NCBI GenBank assembly: GCA_037044955.1
Contig: JBAOHX010000003.1
Location: forward strand, 1 to 64,000
Reading direction: 5' to 3'
DNA: 64,000 bases
From: JAJXWB01 sp037044955
Lineage (GTDB): Bacteria > Pseudomonadota > Alphaproteobacteria > Rhizobiales > Beijerinckiaceae
Positions 11,108 to 19,828 of this stretch are shown here, one piece after another. Every line of letters begins with the position of its first letter. The first letter of the stretch is position 1. A model generated the notes under the pieces. It was given only the letters and a program-made list of their open reading frames with translations. It was not told where the DNA came from and made no database searches. The position numbers and the translations under genes were made by a program.

Positions 11108-12276
11108 GCTGTTGTCTCCTCATCAAGGCCTGCGATGGCGCGCGCGAAGTCGCGCGCCTCGAAAGGTTCGAGATCGTCGGCGGTTTCGCCGACGCCGATG
11201 AAATGCACAGGCAGGCCGAATCGGTCCGCTATGGCGACGAGTATGCCGCCGCGCGCCGTGCCGTCGAGCTTGGTCATCACCAGGCCCGTGACGCCGGCGA
11301 CGCGGCCGAATATCTCGACCTGGCTCAGCGCGTTCTGGCCGACGGTGGCGTCGAGCACGAGAATGACGGCATGCGGCGCGCTCTCGTCCACCTTCTTCAT
11401 CACGCGCACGATCTTTTCCAGTTCGGCCATCAGTTCCGCGCGATTTTGCAGGCGGCCCGCCGTGTCCATCAGCACGACGTCGGCCTGTTTCTCGCGCGCC
11501 TGCGTCAGCGCGTCGAAGGCGAGGCCGGCGGCGTCCGCGCCCGGCGCGCCGGAAATGACCGGCGCCCCGAGACGGTCGCCCCAGACTTTCAACTGCTCGA
11601 TCGCCGCTGCGCGAAACGTGTCGCCGGCCGCCAGCGTCACCGACTTGCCTTCGGCGCGCAGGCGCTGCGTCAGCTTGGCGATGGTCGTCGTCTTGCCGGA
11701 GCCGTTGACGCCGACGACAAGCACGACGAACGGTTTTCGCGCAGTGTCGATTTCAAGCGGCTTCGCCACGGCGAGAAGCGATTTCTCGACTTCCGAAGCG
11801 AGGATGTTGCGGACTTCGTCGGCCGAGACCTCCTTGTCGTAGCGGCCCTTGCCGACCGCTTCGACGATGCGCGTCGAGGCGGCGACGCCGAGATCGGCGC
11901 GCACGAGGATGTCCTCGAGATCGTCGAGCGCGGCCGCATCGAGCTTGCGCTTGGTGAAGACGTCGGAAATGCCCTGCCCGATGGACGAGGAAGAACGCGC
12001 AAGGCCGGACTTGAGGCGCTTCCACCACGAGAGCTTCGGCGCGTCGCCGGACTTTCCACCGTCATCGCGAGGAGTGGAGCGACGAAGCGATCCATCCCCG
12101 GGCGCCGGTCCAGTTTCGGAGATGGATTGCTTCGCTCCACTCGCAATGACGGGCTCGCTGCCGGCTTCGGGCTGCGAGCCGGAAGGCTCGCGGTCCGGAT
12201 GCGTGGGCTCCCCCTTCCGCCCGAACATGCGGCCGAACAGTCCGGGCTTCTTCGTTTCGCCGCCGCCGTCGGCCAT
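11104..12276 (-). CDS. ftsY: Signal recognition particle receptor FtsY
   Basis: FtsY is the membrane-associated GTPase that docks ribosome-SRP complexes at the translocon. The protein is 390 residues. The NG domain is complete: P-loop GVNGSGKTTTIAKL near residues 188-201, then DTAGRLQN and TKLDGTARGG. The N-terminal linker is unusual. Residues from about 27 to 75 are encoded by palindromic repeats of families E and B (translated pieces include DREPSGSQP and ASGAKQSI) and stay in frame. The linker before the N domain tolerates length changes, so the protein is probably functional. The other half of the SRP pathway, ffh, is at 19.8 kb. Confidence 0.95.
   Translation of the reverse strand: MADGGGETKKPGLFGRMFGRKGEPTHPDREPSGSQPEAGSEPVIASGAKQSISETGPAPGDGSLRRSTPRDDGGKSGDAPKLSWWKRLKSGLARSSSSIGQGISDVFTKRKLDAAALDDLEDILVRADLGVAASTRIVEAVGKGRYDKEVSADEVRNILASEVEKSLLAVAKPLEIDTARKPFVVLVVGVNGSGKTTTIAKLTQRLRAEGKSVTLAAGDTFRAAAIEQLKVWGDRLGAPVISGAPGADAAGLAFDALTQAREKQADVVLMDTAGRLQNRAELMAELEKIVRVMKKVDESAPHAVILVLDATVGQNALSQVEIFGRVAGVTGLVMTKLDGTARGGILVAIADRFGLPVHFIGVGETADDLEPFEARDFARAIAGLDEETTA
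12061..12151. repeat. Family B palindromic repeat inside ftsY
   Basis: An inverted repeat with arms GTCATCGCGAGGAGTGGAGC and GCTCCACTCGCAATGAC. It is the same element as at 21932-22019 and 43581-43740. Here it is read in frame within the FtsY linker. Confidence 0.8.
12171..12196. repeat. Family E short palindrome inside ftsY
   Basis: GCGAGCCGGAAGGCTCGC, adjacent to the family B element and also in frame in ftsY. It encodes the residues around DREPSGSQ. Confidence 0.7.
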
Positions 12277-12343
12277 GAATTCGCATTCCCTTTTCCCGGC
12301 GCTGCTTGACGCCGCGCCGCGCGCCTCAGATAGCCTCTAACGC

Positions 12344-13081
12344 ATGAACCCGGAAGAGATCATTTCCCGCCTCATCCACCGCGACGGGATGATGCTGATT
12401 ATCGACAAGCCTGCGGGCATACCCGTGCATAGGGGCCCCAAAGGCGGCGAAAATCTGGAAGAGAGCTTCGAGGCGCTGAAATTCGGCCTGCCGCGCCGGC
12501 CCGCGCTCGCCCATCGACTCGACCGCGACACGTCCGGCTGCCTCGTGCTCGGCCGCCACCGCAAGGCGCTGGAACGGCTGATGAAGCTGTTCAAGGCGGG
12601 CGCGATCGACAAGACCTACTGGGCCGTGGTCGAGGGCGGCCCGGAGGCCGACGCGGGCCTGATCGACCTGCCGCTCGGCCGGCTCGACGCTTCGCGCGGC
12701 TGGTGGATGAAGCACGATCCCGCTGGCTTGCCCTCGCAGACCAGATGGCGCGTGCTCGGCCGTGGCGCGGACGAGGCGGGCAAGCCGCTCGCCTGGCTCG
12801 CGCTGGAGCCGCTGACAGGCCGCACCCACCAGTTGCGGGTCCATTGCGCGACCTCGGGTTTCCCGATCCTTGGCGACCCCATCTACGGCGCGGGCGGCGC
12901 GACGCCGCTGCAGCTCCATGCGCGCGAAATCGTGGTGCCGATGGCGAAAAACGGGCCGGCGACGCGGGCCGTGGCGCCGGTGCCAGGGCACATGCGCGCG
13001 ATGCTGGAGCGGTGCGGGTGGGGCGGCGAGGCGCCGCCTCCGAGCGCCGCCGCTACTTCTTCTTTTCCAGCTCCGCCTTGA
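12344..13081 (+). CDS. RluA-family pseudouridine synthase
   Basis: This enzyme isomerises uridine to pseudouridine in rRNA or tRNA. The protein is 245 residues without an S4 domain, as in the RluA/RluC catalytic core. The active-site motif HRLDRDTSG lies at residues 57-65 with the catalytic Asp at 60. LTGRTHQLRVH is the other family signature. The target base cannot be read from sequence. It is divergent from ftsY with 67 bases between them. Its 3' end overlaps the convergent helicase gene by 29 bases. Confidence 0.9.
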   Translation: MNPEEIISRLIHRDGMMLIIDKPAGIPVHRGPKGGENLEESFEALKFGLPRRPALAHRLDRDTSGCLVLGRHRKALERLMKLFKAGAIDKTYWAVVEGGPEADAGLIDLPLGRLDASRGWWMKHDPAGLPSQTRWRVLGRGADEAGKPLAWLALEPLTGRTHQLRVHCATSGFPILGDPIYGAGGATPLQLHAREIVVPMAKNGPATRAVAPVPGHMRAMLERCGWGGEAPPPSAAATSSFPAPP

Positions 13082-16000
13082 GCGCCAGCAGTTTGGCGAA
13101 AGGCGAGTTCGGATCGGGCTGCTTGTCGCGCTCGCGCCTTTCCGACGAGGCGAAGGGCCGCTCGTTGCGCGAATCCTGCCTGTTGTCGCGGGGCCGGTCG
13201 CCGCGCGGCTTGTCGAACCGCGGACGGCCCTCGAAGCGCTTGCCGCCTTCGCGCGGTTTGCCCTCGAATTTCCGGCCGCCCTCGCGCTTCTCGCCCGCTG
13301 AATCTCCCTGGCCCTCCGCAGGCTTCGGCCGCTCCGGCCGCTGCGGGATGATCCATTCGCGGGGCGCGCGCTTTTCGGGGCGCCGGCCCTGCGGGCGGCC
13401 GCCCTCGCGCCGCTGGTGCGGACGGCCGGGGCTCCAGACCTCGATCATGGCGGGTTCGGCCGCCTCGGCCTGCGCATCGGCGGCTCCGGCTTCCTCGGCC
13501 GGCGGCGCCTCGGCGATCACCGTCTCGACAGCTTCCTCGACCGCCGATTGCAGGGCTGATTCGGCGAGGATCGCCTCGTCGCTCGGCGGTTCGGCGGGCG
13601 CCGCGGCTTCGGCCGGTTCTTCCTCGACCGGCTCGGGCTGCGCCTCGGCGGCCGCAGCCTCGATTTCGGCCGGGGTGGGCTCGGCGGGCGCTTCCTCGCC
13701 GGCCTGCTCGTCCGTCAGGACGGCCTCTTCGGACGCCTGGCCTTCGGCAGCAGCGACGATCTCGGCGTCTTCGGCCTCATCCGGGACCGCCGGCCTCTGG
13801 CCGGCTTCATCGCCGTCTGAATCCTCTTGCCGGCCAGAGGCCGGCGTTCCCGGCTCTGCCTCGTCCGTCGCTTTCGCCTGCACAGGCTCGGTCGCCGCCT
13901 TGGGAACCAGCGGCACGGTGATCGCCGGCCCCGGCCGCGTCTCCATGTGGAAGCCGAGCGACTTCAGGATCGAGGCGAAGGCCTCGCCCGAGCATCCCGC
14001 CAGCGACGTCATGCCGACCGTGACGACAAAGCTGTTTCCATCCGCCGCGCCGGGCGGCGGGTCGCCGGGCGTCGTCCCCGGCCGATAGGCGACGGCCGGA
14101 CGGATGAGATCGGCGAGCCGCTCCAGAATGTCGACGCGCACGGCCCGCTCGCCCGACGCGCGGAAACCGGCGACGCGGTAGAGATCCTTGGAGATTTCCG
14201 GATTGGCGACGAAAGAGGTGCGCCCGGAGGAGGCCAGATGCGCCACTTCCTCGAGGCCGACCGCGCCGTCGAGGCCGCCATGCTTCAGCGACCACAATTG
14301 CGCGGCGAGCGCGCGCGGCGCGGGCTTCAGCAGCGCGGGCGCGTAGAGATGATAGGCGCCGAAACGGATGCCGGCCTTGCGCAAGCTCCCGCGCGCTTCC
14401 TGCGACAGGCCCTTCACGTCGCCCGCGATTTTCGCGCGATCGACGACGCCGAGGTCTTCGGCCACCCGGAACGCGATCCCGCGTGCGATGCCTTCGAGGC
14501 CCTCGCCGGCTTCGAGCTGCGCCAGCGGCCCGAGGAGCTTCGCCACATGCTGCGCCAGCCAGAGGTCGACGCGCCGCTGCACCTTTTCCAGCGCCTCGCC
14601 GGCAAGACTGTCGTCGGCCGTCAGCACGGCGCGCGGGGAAAGAATCTTCTCGCCGGCGACGATCTTGGCGATCGGTTCGCCGAGCCAGCGGATCGCGCCG
14701 TCGTTGGACAGCGCAAAGGCCGTATCGACGGCGTCGCTCACGCGCGTCGCGCGGCTCTCGATCTCGGCGGCAAGCGCCTTCTGCGCCGCGGCGTTCAGGG
14801 CCTTCGCCGCCTCGCCTTCCGCCTGGGGATCGGCCGTGAAACGGAATCCGCGCAATTGCCCGACATGCTGGCCCTCGACCAGCACGTCGCCATCGGAAGT
14901 GATCTCGGCGTCCAGCATTCGGTTCTCTCTGAGGCGCCGCATGAGGAGGCTCGTGCGGCGGTCGACGAAGCGCTGCGCGAGCCTTTCGTGCAGGGCGTCC
15001 GACAGACTGTCCTCTACCCGACGCGCCTCGCCCTGCCAATGCTCAGGATTGGCGAGCCAATCGCCGCGATTGGCGATGAAGCTCCAGGCGCGCACCTGCG
15101 CGATGCGCTGCGACAAGGCGTCGATATCGCCGTCGGTTCGGTCGACCTCGGCCAGGCGGCGCGAAAACCACTCGTCCGGAATGCGGCCGCGCCGCACGAT
15201 GAAGAAGAACACGGTGCGCGCGAGTTCCGCATGGGCGGCCGGCGAAACCTTGCGATAGTCGGGAATCTGGCAGGCGTCCCAGAGGCGCGCGACATCGGCC
15301 GGCGTCGCCGCCTGCCGGCGCACGTCCTCGTCGTGCGAGAGCACGTCGAGCACCATCTGGTCCTCCGCGATCGGCGCGCGCGTGAGCGCCGGATCGTCAG
15401 GCGTCCGATCGAGCGAAACGGTCAGCGCCGCAATCGAGGAGAAATCGAGCGCGGCGTTGCGCCATTGCAACAATTTCACGGGGTCGAAGCGGTGGTCCTC
15501 GAGCGCCTCGACCAGATCCTCGTCGAAGGGCGGACAGCGCCCGCACGTGCCGAACGCGCCGTCGCGCAAGTGCCGTCCGGCGCGGCCGGCGATCTGGCCG
15601 AATTCGGCCGGGTTGAGGCGGCGGAACTGGCGGCCGTCGAACTTGCGGTCGGAGGCGAAGGCGATGTGGTCGACGTCGAGATTGAGCCCCATGCCGATGG
15701 CGTCGGTGGCGACGACGTAGTCGACGTCGCCGTTCTGGAACATGTCGATCTGCGCGTTTCGCGTACGCGGCGAGAGCGCGCCGAGCACGACAGCAGCGCC
15801 GCCGCGCTGCCGGCGCAGGAATTCGGCGATGGCGTAGACCTCCTCCGCCGAGAAGGCGACGATGGCGCTGCGCCGCGGCAGGCGCGAAATCTTGCGCTCG
15901 CCCGCAAAGGTCAGCTTCGACAGGCGCGGCCGTTCGACGATCGGCGCGCCCGGCAGAAGCGCGCGGATGACCGGCGCCATCGTCCCCGAGCCGATGAGCA

Positions 16001-16403
16001 GCGTCTCGTCGATCCCGCGCCGGTTGAGGATGCGGTCGGTGAAGACATGGCCGCGGTCGAAATCGGCGGCGAGCTGGATTTCGTCCACCGCCATGAAGGA
16101 CACGGGCAGGTCGCGCGGCATGGCCTCGACCGTGGACACCCAGTAGCGGGCGCCCGCCGGCTTGATCTTCTCCTCGCCGGTGATCAGCGCGACCGCGTTC
16201 GTCCCGGCCCGATCGCTGAGCTTTTGGTAAACTTCGCGCGCCAGCAGCCGCAGCGGCAGGCCGATCATGCCCGAGGGATGGGCGAGCATCCGCTCGATGG
16301 CGAAATGCGTCTTGCCGGTGTTGGTCGGCCCCAGAACCGCGGTGACGCCTGCGGTTTTCCAGATCGGCCGCTCACGCGAGCTCAGGGCGTCGGCGTAGTT
16401 CAT
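13053..16403 (-). CDS. SUV3-like ATP-dependent RNA helicase
   Basis: A 1116-residue protein of the alphaproteobacterial SUV3-like helicase family (often annotated simply as helicase). Walker A GPTNTGKTH is at residues 25-33 and the DEIQ box at 107-110. The helicase C-terminal domain has VVATDAIGMGLNLDVDHIAF and QIAGRAGRH. A Cys pair, GTCGRCPPFDEDL, follows. The last 300 residues are low complexity: an acidic Ala/Glu-rich stretch, then an Arg/Lys/Gly-rich tail of the kind that binds RNA. A palindrome at 13787-13853 is translated within the acidic part. Mitochondrial SUV3 works in RNA decay with PNPase, so a role in RNA turnover is likely but inferred. Confidence 0.9.
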   Translation of the reverse strand: MNYADALSSRERPIWKTAGVTAVLGPTNTGKTHFAIERMLAHPSGMIGLPLRLLAREVYQKLSDRAGTNAVALITGEEKIKPAGARYWVSTVEAMPRDLPVSFMAVDEIQLAADFDRGHVFTDRILNRRGIDETLLIGSGTMAPVIRALLPGAPIVERPRLSKLTFAGERKISRLPRRSAIVAFSAEEVYAIAEFLRRQRGGAAVVLGALSPRTRNAQIDMFQNGDVDYVVATDAIGMGLNLDVDHIAFASDRKFDGRQFRRLNPAEFGQIAGRAGRHLRDGAFGTCGRCPPFDEDLVEALEDHRFDPVKLLQWRNAALDFSSIAALTVSLDRTPDDPALTRAPIAEDQMVLDVLSHDEDVRRQAATPADVARLWDACQIPDYRKVSPAAHAELARTVFFFIVRRGRIPDEWFSRRLAEVDRTDGDIDALSQRIAQVRAWSFIANRGDWLANPEHWQGEARRVEDSLSDALHERLAQRFVDRRTSLLMRRLRENRMLDAEITSDGDVLVEGQHVGQLRGFRFTADPQAEGEAAKALNAAAQKALAAEIESRATRVSDAVDTAFALSNDGAIRWLGEPIAKIVAGEKILSPRAVLTADDSLAGEALEKVQRRVDLWLAQHVAKLLGPLAQLEAGEGLEGIARGIAFRVAEDLGVVDRAKIAGDVKGLSQEARGSLRKAGIRFGAYHLYAPALLKPAPRALAAQLWSLKHGGLDGAVGLEEVAHLASSGRTSFVANPEISKDLYRVAGFRASGERAVRVDILERLADLIRPAVAYRPGTTPGDPPPGAADGNSFVVTVGMTSLAGCSGEAFASILKSLGFHMETRPGPAITVPLVPKAATEPVQAKATDEAEPGTPASGRQEDSDGDEAGQRPAVPDEAEDAEIVAAAEGQASEEAVLTDEQAGEEAPAEPTPAEIEAAAAEAQPEPVEEEPAEAAAPAEPPSDEAILAESALQSAVEEAVETVIAEAPPAEEAGAADAQAEAAEPAMIEVWSPGRPHQRREGGRPQGRRPEKRAPREWIIPQRPERPKPAEGQGDSAGEKREGGRKFEGKPREGGKRFEGRPRFDKPRGDRPRDNRQDSRNERPFASSERRERDKQPDPNSPFAKLLALKAELEKKK
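13787..13853. repeat. Palindromic repeat inside the helicase gene
   Basis: Two arms, GCCGGCCTCTGGCCGGC and GCCGGCCAGAGGCCGGC, enclose about 25 bases. The element is in frame and encodes the residues around GTPASGRQEDSDGDEAGQRP in the acidic low-complexity region. Confidence 0.7.
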
Positions 16404-16876
16404 CGCGCCGCGCCCTTTTGCGGCCGCCGGCCGCCTGTGCCGTTATGGACCGGCGCGGGCTCCGAAAATTCAGCTTTCGAACGGGCCGCGAACGAACCGA
16501 GGCCGAATCGCTGACTCCGGCAGAGTCGTATTTCGTTCTTCGCAAGATGTCGTGGAAATGGCGCAGGCTGGCGCCAAGTATTGTGAATCGAAACGATTCC
16601 GAACGGGAATCCAGGGTCGAAAACTCGAACTCGCCGACGGACTCCGACGGCCCGTTTTGTCAAGCGCGCGCCGAAAATTACTCAAAAGGGCCACCGCGTT
16701 AACTTTCAGGCCGAACCATGAACGGAGCGCGCACGAATCGCTGAAACAGCGTATTTCACGCTGTGTTCACGCAATATATGGGGCGCGAAAGCCGATACGC
16801 CACAAGGCTCTGTGGATAAGGGGACCGGGACGGACGGCGGCGTTAACCTCTGCGAGCGCCAAAGCCCCGCTCTGGG
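16404..16876. other. 473-base gap without a recognisable gene
   Basis: This stretch lies between the starts of the helicase upstream region and the end of the DUF3108 gene. It is less GC-rich than its surroundings. It contains a small palindrome GAATCGAAACGATTC and two GTTAAC half-sites. Open frames here have no sensible protein features. It may carry the helicase promoter or a small RNA, but I cannot point to either. Confidence 0.4.
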
Positions 16877-17719
16877 TCAGTTGTTCTGCGCGCGCTGCTG
16901 GGCGATATGGAAATCGACGGCCTGGATGACCAGCGTGCCGGATTTCGTGCCGACCTTGATGTAGTAGGGCACGACGACATGCGCCTGCGCCACTGGCGCG
17001 AGCCAGACCTCGAGATCGCGGTTTTCCGCCATGTACCGGGTCGACTGGCTGTCCATTTTGAAGCCAGAGATCGGCGTGTAGCGCGCCGAACAGACCGACA
17101 CCGGGCCGGAATAGCCCTTGGCCTGCACGTTGCGCACGCCCTTGAAGAACAGCGAGACGTTGAACCGCACGAGCCCGTCGTAGACGGGGATGGTGCGGTC
17201 GCAGGCGGCCTGCCCGACCAGCGGCTGGCCGGCCGGCACGCCCATGACGAGCGCGCTGACCGGATCGAGAATGCCGGTCTTGTGGGCCTGCGTGACCGGC
17301 ACGCGCTCGTCCATGTCGAGGAAGGGCGGCGAAATCTCCACCGCGCGCACGGCGCCGGCGTTGAGTCCCATGCGCACGGTGCGCGTCTCGGTCGCATTCG
17401 CGGTCGTGTTGGCGTAGGCGTTGGGCAGAACCGCGGCGTCGGCGATCGCGCCATTGGCGGTCGCCGCCCCCTTGGCCTTGGTGACCAGCGCGGCAAGGCC
17501 CGACAGGCGCAGGCCGATGTCGACCTTGTAGGCGCCGGGTTCGATCGAGGCTGAAGCGTCGGCATTGCCGATCGGCACGCCGATGATCGACAGCGCGTAG
17601 GTCGCCCGCAGGCTTTCGGCCCGCGCCGGAGACGCGGCTGCGAGGCAGGCGGCCGCCCCGAGGCAGGCCGCGAGGCCGAAGGACCGGGCGCCCGCGCCCG
17701 CAAATCTGTCCATTCCCAT
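16877..17719 (-). CDS. DUF3108 domain-containing exported protein
   Basis: A 280-residue protein with a signal peptide (ARSFGLAACLGAAACLAAAS, cleavage likely after ARA). The mature part is a DUF3108-like beta-rich domain. Landmarks are LRATYALSIIGVPIGNADAS and TRYMAENRDLEVWLAPV. The family is periplasmic and of unknown function, with a lipocalin-like or LolA-like fold suspected. The start at 17719 lies just before a second candidate ATG at 17713, and both keep the signal peptide. It is divergent from hisC. Confidence 0.8.
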   Translation of the reverse strand: MGMDRFAGAGARSFGLAACLGAAACLAAASPARAESLRATYALSIIGVPIGNADASASIEPGAYKVDIGLRLSGLAALVTKAKGAATANGAIADAAVLPNAYANTTANATETRTVRMGLNAGAVRAVEISPPFLDMDERVPVTQAHKTGILDPVSALVMGVPAGQPLVGQAACDRTIPVYDGLVRFNVSLFFKGVRNVQAKGYSGPVSVCSARYTPISGFKMDSQSTRYMAENRDLEVWLAPVAQAHVVVPYYIKVGTKSGTLVIQAVDFHIAQQRAQNN

Positions 17720-17912
17720 CAGGCCCACCGTCGATGCCGGATGCGCTGGCAAGAGCGCGTCTCTCGGCATTGATCCCGCGCGAATCGGTCCGAAAAATGA
17801 CCTGACGTGTTTCGCAGGCGCATATAGGCGAGGCAAGCCCCTCTCCACTTTTTCGCGGCGCGGTCCCGGTCTACAAGGGCTCCGCGCCCACCGCGCCCGA
17901 CAGCGAGATGAC

Positions 17913-18990
17913 ATGAGCCGTTTCTGGAGCCCGCTCGTTCACGACCTCAAGCCCTATGTGGCGGGCGAGCAGCCGGTCATGCGCGATATCGTCAAGCTCA
18001 ACACCAACGAGAGCCCCTATGGGCCGAGCCCGCGCGCGCTGGAAGCGATCCGCGCGGAAGCCGCGCGACACGCTGCGCCTCTACCCCGAACCGACCTCGC
18101 TGAAATTGCGCGAGGCGATCGCGAAGCGCGAAGGCGTGAAGCCGGATCAGATTTTCGTCGGCAATTCCTCGGACGAAGTGCTGGCGCTGGTCTTTCAGGC
18201 GTTGCTCAAGCACGAGAAGCCGCTCGCCTTTCCCGACGTCACCTATTCCTTCTATCCCGTCTGGTCGCAGCTTTTCGGCGTCAAGACGAAGATCGTTCCG
18301 CTCGACGCGGACATGCGCATCGACGTTTCGGCCTATGGCGACGATTGCGGCGCGATCATCTTCGCCAATCCCAACGCCCCGACCGGCATCGCCCTTTCTC
18401 GCGCGGAAATCGAAAGGTTGCTGCAGGCGCACCCCGACATTCCGGTGGTCATCGACGAGGCCTATGTCGATTTCGGCGCGGAAAGCGCGATCCCGCTGAT
18501 TGCGCGCTATCCGAACCTGCTGGTCACGCACACGCTGTCGAAGTCGCGCGCGCTCGCCGGCCTGCGCGTCGGCGTCGCTATCGGCCAGCGCGATCTCATC
18601 GACGCGCTGGAGCGCGTGAAGGACAGTTTCAACTCCTACCCGCTCGACCGCCTCGCCCAGGCCGGCGCGACGGCGGCCTACGAGGACGAGGACTGGTTCA
18701 GGCAAAGCTGCGGCAAGGTGATCGCCAGCCGCGAGCGCCTGACCGCGAGCCTGCGCGCGCTCGGCTTCGACGTGCTGCCGTCCAAGGCCAATTTCGTCTT
18801 CGCCAGCCACCCCGCCCACAAGGCCGCCGACATCTTCAAGGCGCTGCGGGAGCGCGCGATCATCGTGCGCTGGTTCGACAAGCCACGGATTTCAGAGCGT
18901 TTGCGCATCAGCATCGGCACGGACGCCGAATGCGACCGGCTGGTGGCGGCGCTGAAGGAGATCTTGCGGTGGAACGAGCCGGCGCGCTGA
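17913..18990 (+). CDS. hisC: Histidinol-phosphate aminotransferase (frameshift)
   Basis: HisC is a PLP-dependent transaminase of histidine synthesis that makes histidinol phosphate. The N-terminus (PVMRDIVKLNTNESPYGPSP) is in one frame and the rest (LYPEPTSLKLREAIAKREG to the end) in the next. The shift lies at 18062-18067, in a GCGCG stretch with one extra base. Corrected length is 358 residues, normal for HisC. The PLP lysine is in TLSKSRALAGLRVG, and NPNAPTG is the substrate and cofactor loop. hicAB follows at once, and the hicA promoter region begins at the hisC stop. Confidence 0.93.
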
Positions 18991-19037
18991 CGCAACACTT
19001 TTGTTGACTAGGAACAACACAACACATATGTTGCGTC
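18989..19037 (+). promoter_or_regulatory. hicAB promoter and operator palindromes
   Basis: A -35 TTGACT (19004-19009) and a -10 TATGTT (19027-19032) are 17 bases apart. The expected start of transcription is within a base or two of 19039, the A of the hicA ATG, so the message should be leaderless. A perfect 9-base inverted repeat, GACGCAACA (18989-18997) and TGTTGCGTC (19029-19037), brackets the promoter. A second one, TTGTT-N7-AACAA, overlaps the -35. These are good candidates for HicB autorepression sites. Confidence 0.7.
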
Positions 19038-19038
19038 G

Positions 19039-19224
19039 ATGAACAGCCGCCAGGCCAAGCGGTATCTCGCGAGCAAGGGCGCGACATTCGAGCCCGGTAA
19101 GGGCGGCCATCTGACCGTACGGCTGAACGGCAAGCGAAGCGTCCTGCCGCAGCACGGCGGCTCGAAAGAGATCGGTAAGGGCCTCTGGCTGGCGATCCTG
19201 AAGCAACTCGACATCAAGGACTGA
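19039..19224 (+). CDS. hicA: HicA toxin, mRNA interferase
   Basis: A 61-residue HicA-family toxin with a double-stranded-RNA-binding-like fold. The active-site histidine is H24 in GKGGHLTV, and the ending HGGSKEIGKGLWLAILKQL is typical of the family. HicA cleaves mRNA and is neutralised by HicB. No ribosome binding site is visible before the ATG, which fits leaderless translation from the mapped promoter. The antitoxin gene starts 4 bases after the stop. Confidence 0.92.
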   Translation: MNSRQAKRYLASKGATFEPGKGGHLTVRLNGKRSVLPQHGGSKEIGKGLWLAILKQLDIKD

Positions 19225-19228
19225 TGCG

Positions 19229-19645
19229 ATGCGTTATGCCGTCAATCTTCAGAAGGACGACGACACGATCCTCGTCACCGTCCCCGACCTTCCCGAGGCG
19301 ATCACCTTCGGCGAGGATCGCGAGGACGGGCTGGCGCGCGCAGCCGACGCCATCGAAACGGCCATCATCGGCTATATGTCCGATCGCGAAGACATTCCTG
19401 CGCCCAAGGCGCGGGCGAAGGACTATGTCACGCTGCCGACCCTGTCGGCGCTCAAGATCGAACTCTATCGCGCCATGCGCGCGGAAGGGCTCGGCAAGGC
19501 GGCTCTGGCCAAGCGCCTCGGCGTCGCCCTGCCGCAGATCGACCGCCTGCTCGACCTGCGCCATGCCTCCCGGCTCGACGCGATGGAGCGCGCCTTCGCG
19601 GCGCTCGGACGGACGATGGACATCGTTGTGAAGGCGGCGGCGTAA
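19229..19645 (+). CDS. hicB: HicB antitoxin
   Basis: A 138-residue antitoxin. The N-terminal half is the HicB fold (MRYAVNLQKDDDTILVTVPD, FGEDREDGLARAADAIETAI) that blocks HicA. The C-terminal half is a helix-turn-helix of the XRE type (GKAALAKRLGVALPQIDRLL) that should bind the operator palindromes upstream of hicA. The pair sits between hisC and ffh, so it is an insertion in otherwise conserved chromosome. Confidence 0.92.
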   Translation: MRYAVNLQKDDDTILVTVPDLPEAITFGEDREDGLARAADAIETAIIGYMSDREDIPAPKARAKDYVTLPTLSALKIELYRAMRAEGLGKAALAKRLGVALPQIDRLLDLRHASRLDAMERAFAALGRTMDIVVKAAA

Positions 19646-19665
19646 GGCGGCGCCCGCTCCAAACA

Positions 19666-19694
19666 TTGACTTCCCCGCCCTTCCCGCCTTAAAA
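19666..19694 (+). promoter_or_regulatory. Strong sigma-70-type promoter for ffh
   Basis: TTGACT at 19666-19671, a 17-base spacer and TTAAAA at 19689-19694. This predicts a transcript start near 19700 and a 5' leader of about 130 bases before ffh. Confidence 0.65.
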
Positions 19695-19699
19695 GCCCC

Positions 19700-19828
19700 G
19701 CAACTCTCGTCAGAGTGTCCATTGCGAGCAGCCGACCCGCCCTAGAGGCAGGAGGCCACCGCCCGGCAGCGCGAAGCGCCCCCGGGCGCGATTTGCGTTG
19801 AACCCTTGGGCGAGCCTGGAGTGGATGA
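19700..19828 (+). other. Structured 5' leader of ffh, possible small RNA
   Basis: The leader contains a nested hairpin at 19761-19787: arms GCCCGG/CCGGGC enclose arms GCGC/GCGC with a GAA loop. A smaller GGC/GCC hairpin lies at 19747-19757. I tested it against the bacterial 4.5S RNA and the tetraloop region GGTCCGGAAGGAAGCAGCC is absent, so it is not the SRP RNA. It could be a regulatory leader or a separate small RNA. No named family is claimed. Confidence 0.4.

Noticed and set aside
13827..16514. An 895-residue open frame opposite the helicase
   Set aside because: Shadow of the helicase. Same composition argument, no start signal.
19700..19828. 4.5S RNA (SRP RNA) upstream of ffh
   Set aside because: The conserved apical loop with GGAAGGAAGCAGCC-type sequence is missing on both strands.
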